From the NCBI RefSeq assembly GCF_017308975.1, contig NZ_JADWPD010000046.1:17423-81422 (forward strand): a stretch of DNA of 64,000 bases. The letters are read 5' to 3'. Within the stretch, counting starts at the first letter, position 1; the number at the start of each line of letters is the position of its first letter. The stretch comes from Amycolatopsis sp. MtRt-6. Its GTDB lineage: Bacteria > Actinomycetota > Actinomycetes > Mycobacteriales > Pseudonocardiaceae. Made by a program: the position numbers and the translations under genes. Positions 62,023-64,000 of this stretch are shown one piece after another. The notes under the pieces were generated by a model. The model was not told the origin of the DNA. It did not search any database and was given only the letters and a program-made list of their open reading frames with translations.

Positions 62023-63344
62023 CAGGCCACCGTCCGGGGCGCGACCCAGTCGTCGTCGGCCGGGTAGGTGCTCACCGGCGTGCCGGAGAGCCACCGGACG
62101 TCGGCGCCGCGCCCGCCCGCGGTGATCCGCCGGGTCAGGTACTCCGCGTCCGCGGCGACGCCGCAGAACCGGCCGGACCCCCAGGTGTGCTGCCAAGGCA
62201 GACCGAGGAAGTACAGCCCGGGACAGCTGGTGACGCCGCGGTGGTGCGTCGGGTAGCCCTTGCCGTCGAACACCGGGACGTCGATCCAGCGGTGGTCACG
62301 GCCGAACCCGGTGCTCCAGACGACCGCCGAAATCGCTTCCGCGTCGAGCGTCCGAGGCCCCTCCGGCGGTTCCCACACCGGCTGGTAGCGCTCTTCCCGC
62401 GGCACAGCTGTCCCGCGTTGCGCGACGAAGGCGTCGATCGAGTCCTTGATGCCCTCGGAGACCGCGTCGGCCGCGTCGAGGTTGCGCCGCAGGTCGTCCG
62501 CGAAGCTCAGTTGTCCACTTCGGACACCGGTCAGCCTGCCGTAGAGCTGCATGCCGTCCGCGGCGAACGCGCGCAGGTCGATGTCGTGCCCGCCGTCGCG
62601 GCCGGTGACGTAGTGGTTCGCCCGGAACCGCACCGCGTCCGCGTCGGCGAACTCGTCGATCCCCCGGGCGTAGTACCCCATGTCGTCGAGCCAGGCGACG
62701 ACGTCCCGGCCGCGGTAGCGCCGGGCCACCCGCGGCGCCGACCCGACGGCGAGGTGCACCCGGCGTCCGGCCAGGTGCAGGTCCTCGGCGATCTGGCAGC
62801 CGGACTGCCCGGTGCCGACCACCAGGACCTCGCCATCCGGCAGCTGCGCCGGGTTGCGGTACTCGGCAGAATGCAGCTGGACGACGTGCTCGGGCAGCCG
62901 CTCGGCCAGCCGCGGCTTGAGCGGCACCTGGTATGGGCCGGTCGCCAGCACCACGTGGTCGGCGGTCAGCTCGCCGTCCGACGTCGTGAGCCGGAACCCG
63001 CCGCCGGGCAGCTGCCGCAGCCGAGTCGCTTCGACGCCCTCGTGCAGCGGGACGTCGAACTCTTTCACATACGCCTCGAGGTAGGCAACGATCTCGTCCC
63101 GGACCATGAACCCGTCCGGATCGTCGCCCGCGTAGGGGAATCCGGGCAGCCGGCATTGCCAGTTCGGCGTGACCAGGCAGAAACTGTCCCAGCGGCGGGT
63201 CCGCCATTCGTGCCCCGCGCGCTCGCGTTCGAGCACCACGTGCCCGACCCCGGCAGTGGTCAGGCAGTGGGACATCGACAGTCCCGCCTGGCCGCCGCCG
63301 ACCACGATCACCGGCCGGTGCAGGCCGTCGAGCTGGAAGTTCAT
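62022..63344 (-). CDS. MSMEG_0569-family flavin-dependent oxidoreductase
   Basis: 440 residues, first gene of the Nit1C-type operon. FAD fold RPVIVVGGGQAGLSMSHCLT, block GHEWRTRRWDSFCLVTPNW, NADPH fold EVLVVGTGQSGCQIAEDLHL, and closing LYFLGLPWQHTWGSGRFCGV, all typical of this group of flavoprotein monooxygenases. It probably N- or C-oxygenates the cluster intermediate. ATG at 63344 (MNFQLDGLHRP); ribosome site weak. The same-strand genes behind it overlap one after another. Confidence 0.92.
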   Translation of the reverse strand: MNFQLDGLHRPVIVVGGGQAGLSMSHCLTTAGVGHVVLERERAGHEWRTRRWDSFCLVTPNWQCRLPGFPYAGDDPDGFMVRDEIVAYLEAYVKEFDVPLHEGVEATRLRQLPGGGFRLTTSDGELTADHVVLATGPYQVPLKPRLAERLPEHVVQLHSAEYRNPAQLPDGEVLVVGTGQSGCQIAEDLHLAGRRVHLAVGSAPRVARRYRGRDVVAWLDDMGYYARGIDEFADADAVRFRANHYVTGRDGGHDIDLRAFAADGMQLYGRLTGVRSGQLSFADDLRRNLDAADAVSEGIKDSIDAFVAQRGTAVPREERYQPVWEPPEGPRTLDAEAISAVVWSTGFGRDHRWIDVPVFDGKGYPTHHRGVTSCPGLYFLGLPWQHTWGSGRFCGVAADAEYLTRRITAGGRGADVRWLSGTPVSTYPADDDWVAPRTVA

Positions 63345-63471
63345 GCCGATCAGTGCACCGGCGAACCATTTCCGAACAGTTTCATCCGGAACACCTGCGG
63401 GTTACCAGACCACCGCCGCGTGACAACTTTCCCCGGTGCTGCTTAACATCGGCGGCGGCCGGCCCGCAGGT
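63345..63471 (-). promoter_or_regulatory. Promoter region of the nitrilase operon, with GlnR-like half-sites
   Basis: On the minus strand, TTGTCA (complement of 63421-63426), a 16-bp spacer and TAACCC (complement of 63399-63404) form a possible promoter. Four 5-bp elements repeat every 11 bp: GTAAC (63401-63405), GTGTT (63390-63394), GAAAC (63379-63383) and GAAAT (63368-63372). The a-n6-b-n6 spacing is that of GlnR boxes, though the second element is poor. It fits control by nitrogen status. Confidence 0.4.
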
Positions 63472-63640
63472 TCACCGGCGCCGGACCAGCGCGTCCAGCG
63501 CTGTCACGCCCTGCCCGCGCGCGCCGATCAGAAGCGGGTTCACCTCCGCCTCGACGTCGTCTTCGGGACACTTCGGTCGGCCGGTTGGCCGGGCGACGCC
63601 GCGAGCCGGCGGCCGAGCTGGTCGAGGGTGCAGCGGTGTC
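63472..63640 (-). pseudogene. ATP-grasp acyl-CoA synthetase (NDP-forming) C-terminal scrap
   Basis: A minus-strand frame ends EAEVNPLLIGARGQGVTALD-ALVRRR at 63472, the standard closing strand of the ATP-grasp_5 domain of acetate-CoA ligase-like proteins. A short helix LDQLGRRLAASPGQPA upstream is in a shifted frame. Nothing else of the gene remains. Confidence 0.5.
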
Positions 63641-63715
63641 GGTGCCGTAGTTGGTCAGCGTCACCACCGCCATGCGTGTCGAGCGACATCCCGGGCCCGG
63701 CCCGGTCGTGCGGGA

Positions 63716-64000
63716 CTACGCCGGGTTCTCCGCGACGGCGAGGTAGTCCGTGTAGATCTGCGGCGAGCCGGAGAACGAGGCCAGCCGCTTCCACTCCTCG
63801 TACATCTGCTTGGTGTCGCGGTGGGCAGCCGCGAACTCCGCAGCCTCCCCGGTGGCGATGTCGGGCTCGGGATAGAACACGTCCAGCGCGTCCAGGCTCG
63901 CGATTTCCATCATCATCACGTACTGGTCGAGGCGATTGCCCCGCTCACCCTTGAGCACGTGGAACCGCCAGTCCGGGTAGTCGTCGATCCGGTGGTGGTT
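63716..64000 (-). CDS. Unknown protein, C-terminal part (5' end outside window)
   Basis: 94 codons open to the window edge, ending KRLASFSGSPQIYTDYLAVA plus four residues. The visible part reads DYPDWRFHVLKGERGNRLDQYVMMMEIASLDALDVFYPE, then EFAAAHRDTKQMYEEW. The D-Q-Y-V-M-M-M-E-I strand followed by helix and E-x-W helix suggests a dimeric alpha/beta-barrel (EthD/NIPSNAP-like) fold. Codon bias is strongly coding. Family not certain. Confidence 0.7.
   Translation of the reverse strand, partial: NHHRIDDYPDWRFHVLKGERGNRLDQYVMMMEIASLDALDVFYPEPDIATGEAAEFAAAHRDTKQMYEEWKRLASFSGSPQIYTDYLAVAENPA

Overview
The window is high-GC actinobacterial DNA. Strong G/C bias at third codon positions, GTG starts, ATGA/GTGA gene overlaps, a mycothiol-dependent-type enzyme (maleylpyruvate isomerase family), an EbfC/WXG100/DUF3558 locus and Mycobacterium-type family members all fit a mycelial Pseudonocardiaceae such as Amycolatopsis. 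The genus is inferred, not shown.

Layout. (1) 1-2898: tail of a universal stress protein overlapping a P2-type cation ATPase. (2) 2852-8451: minus-strand detoxification/catabolic run (aromatic monooxygenase, bicovalent-FAD oxidase, tautomerase, MFS exporter, HbpS/GlcG protein), divergent from a TetR regulator. Repeated boxes lie on both facing promoters and the tetR transcript looks leaderless. (3) 8903-15959: a tight plus-strand operon of seven genes: bicupin, class-II asparagine synthetase-like amidotransferase, PrpF-like isomerase, acyl-CoA dehydrogenase-fold oxidase/oxygenase, cyclic amidohydrolase, flavin reductase and a Luciferase/DUF5519 protein. I do not recognise it as any described pathway, and it is the best candidate for an undescribed biosynthetic system. 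(4) 16260-25979: GlsB-type membrane protein, Spo0M, metal-type MFS/ArsR pair, a two-component system, and a GT2-GtrA/GT39 pair. (5) 26000-30180: decayed genes (alpha/beta hydrolase, recombinase piece), a GntR/membrane-protein pair and a 48-residue peptide. (6) 30182-32608: EbfC-like, EspC-like, WXG and lipoprotein operon. (7) 33249-41950: a symmetrical 92-bp inverted repeat, then secreted hydrolases (carboxylesterase, GH95, PhoD), a one-chain HTH-TM-glycosidase protein and a six-cysteine secreted protein.

(8) 42000-51640 is a graveyard of mobile and broken genes: endonuclease-like fragment, serine recombinase tail, IS5-family remnant next to an epoxide hydrolase tail, an imuB fragment running straight into a tRNA 3' half with its terminator, a truncated FAH gene, an IS3-family remnant cutting a slipin gene, a frameshifted amino-acid oxidase and a LacI scrap. 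Intact genes among them are the maleylpyruvate isomerase-family enzyme and a multicopper oxidase. (9) 52067-55265: an unusual PEP-utilising enzyme lacking the usual front domain, paired with an FAD/NAD(P)-binding protein. (10) 55454-63344: a complete minus-strand nitrilase-containing cluster of the Nit1C / MSMEG_0565-0572 type, with every gene overlapping or nearly touching. It carries two tandem nitrilases, one of which has lost two of the three catalytic residues.

Two blocks of almost pure G/C homopolymer (about 15966-16072 and 25995-26120) and several single-base frameshifts in homopolymers suggest that part of the apparent damage may be sequencing or assembly error.
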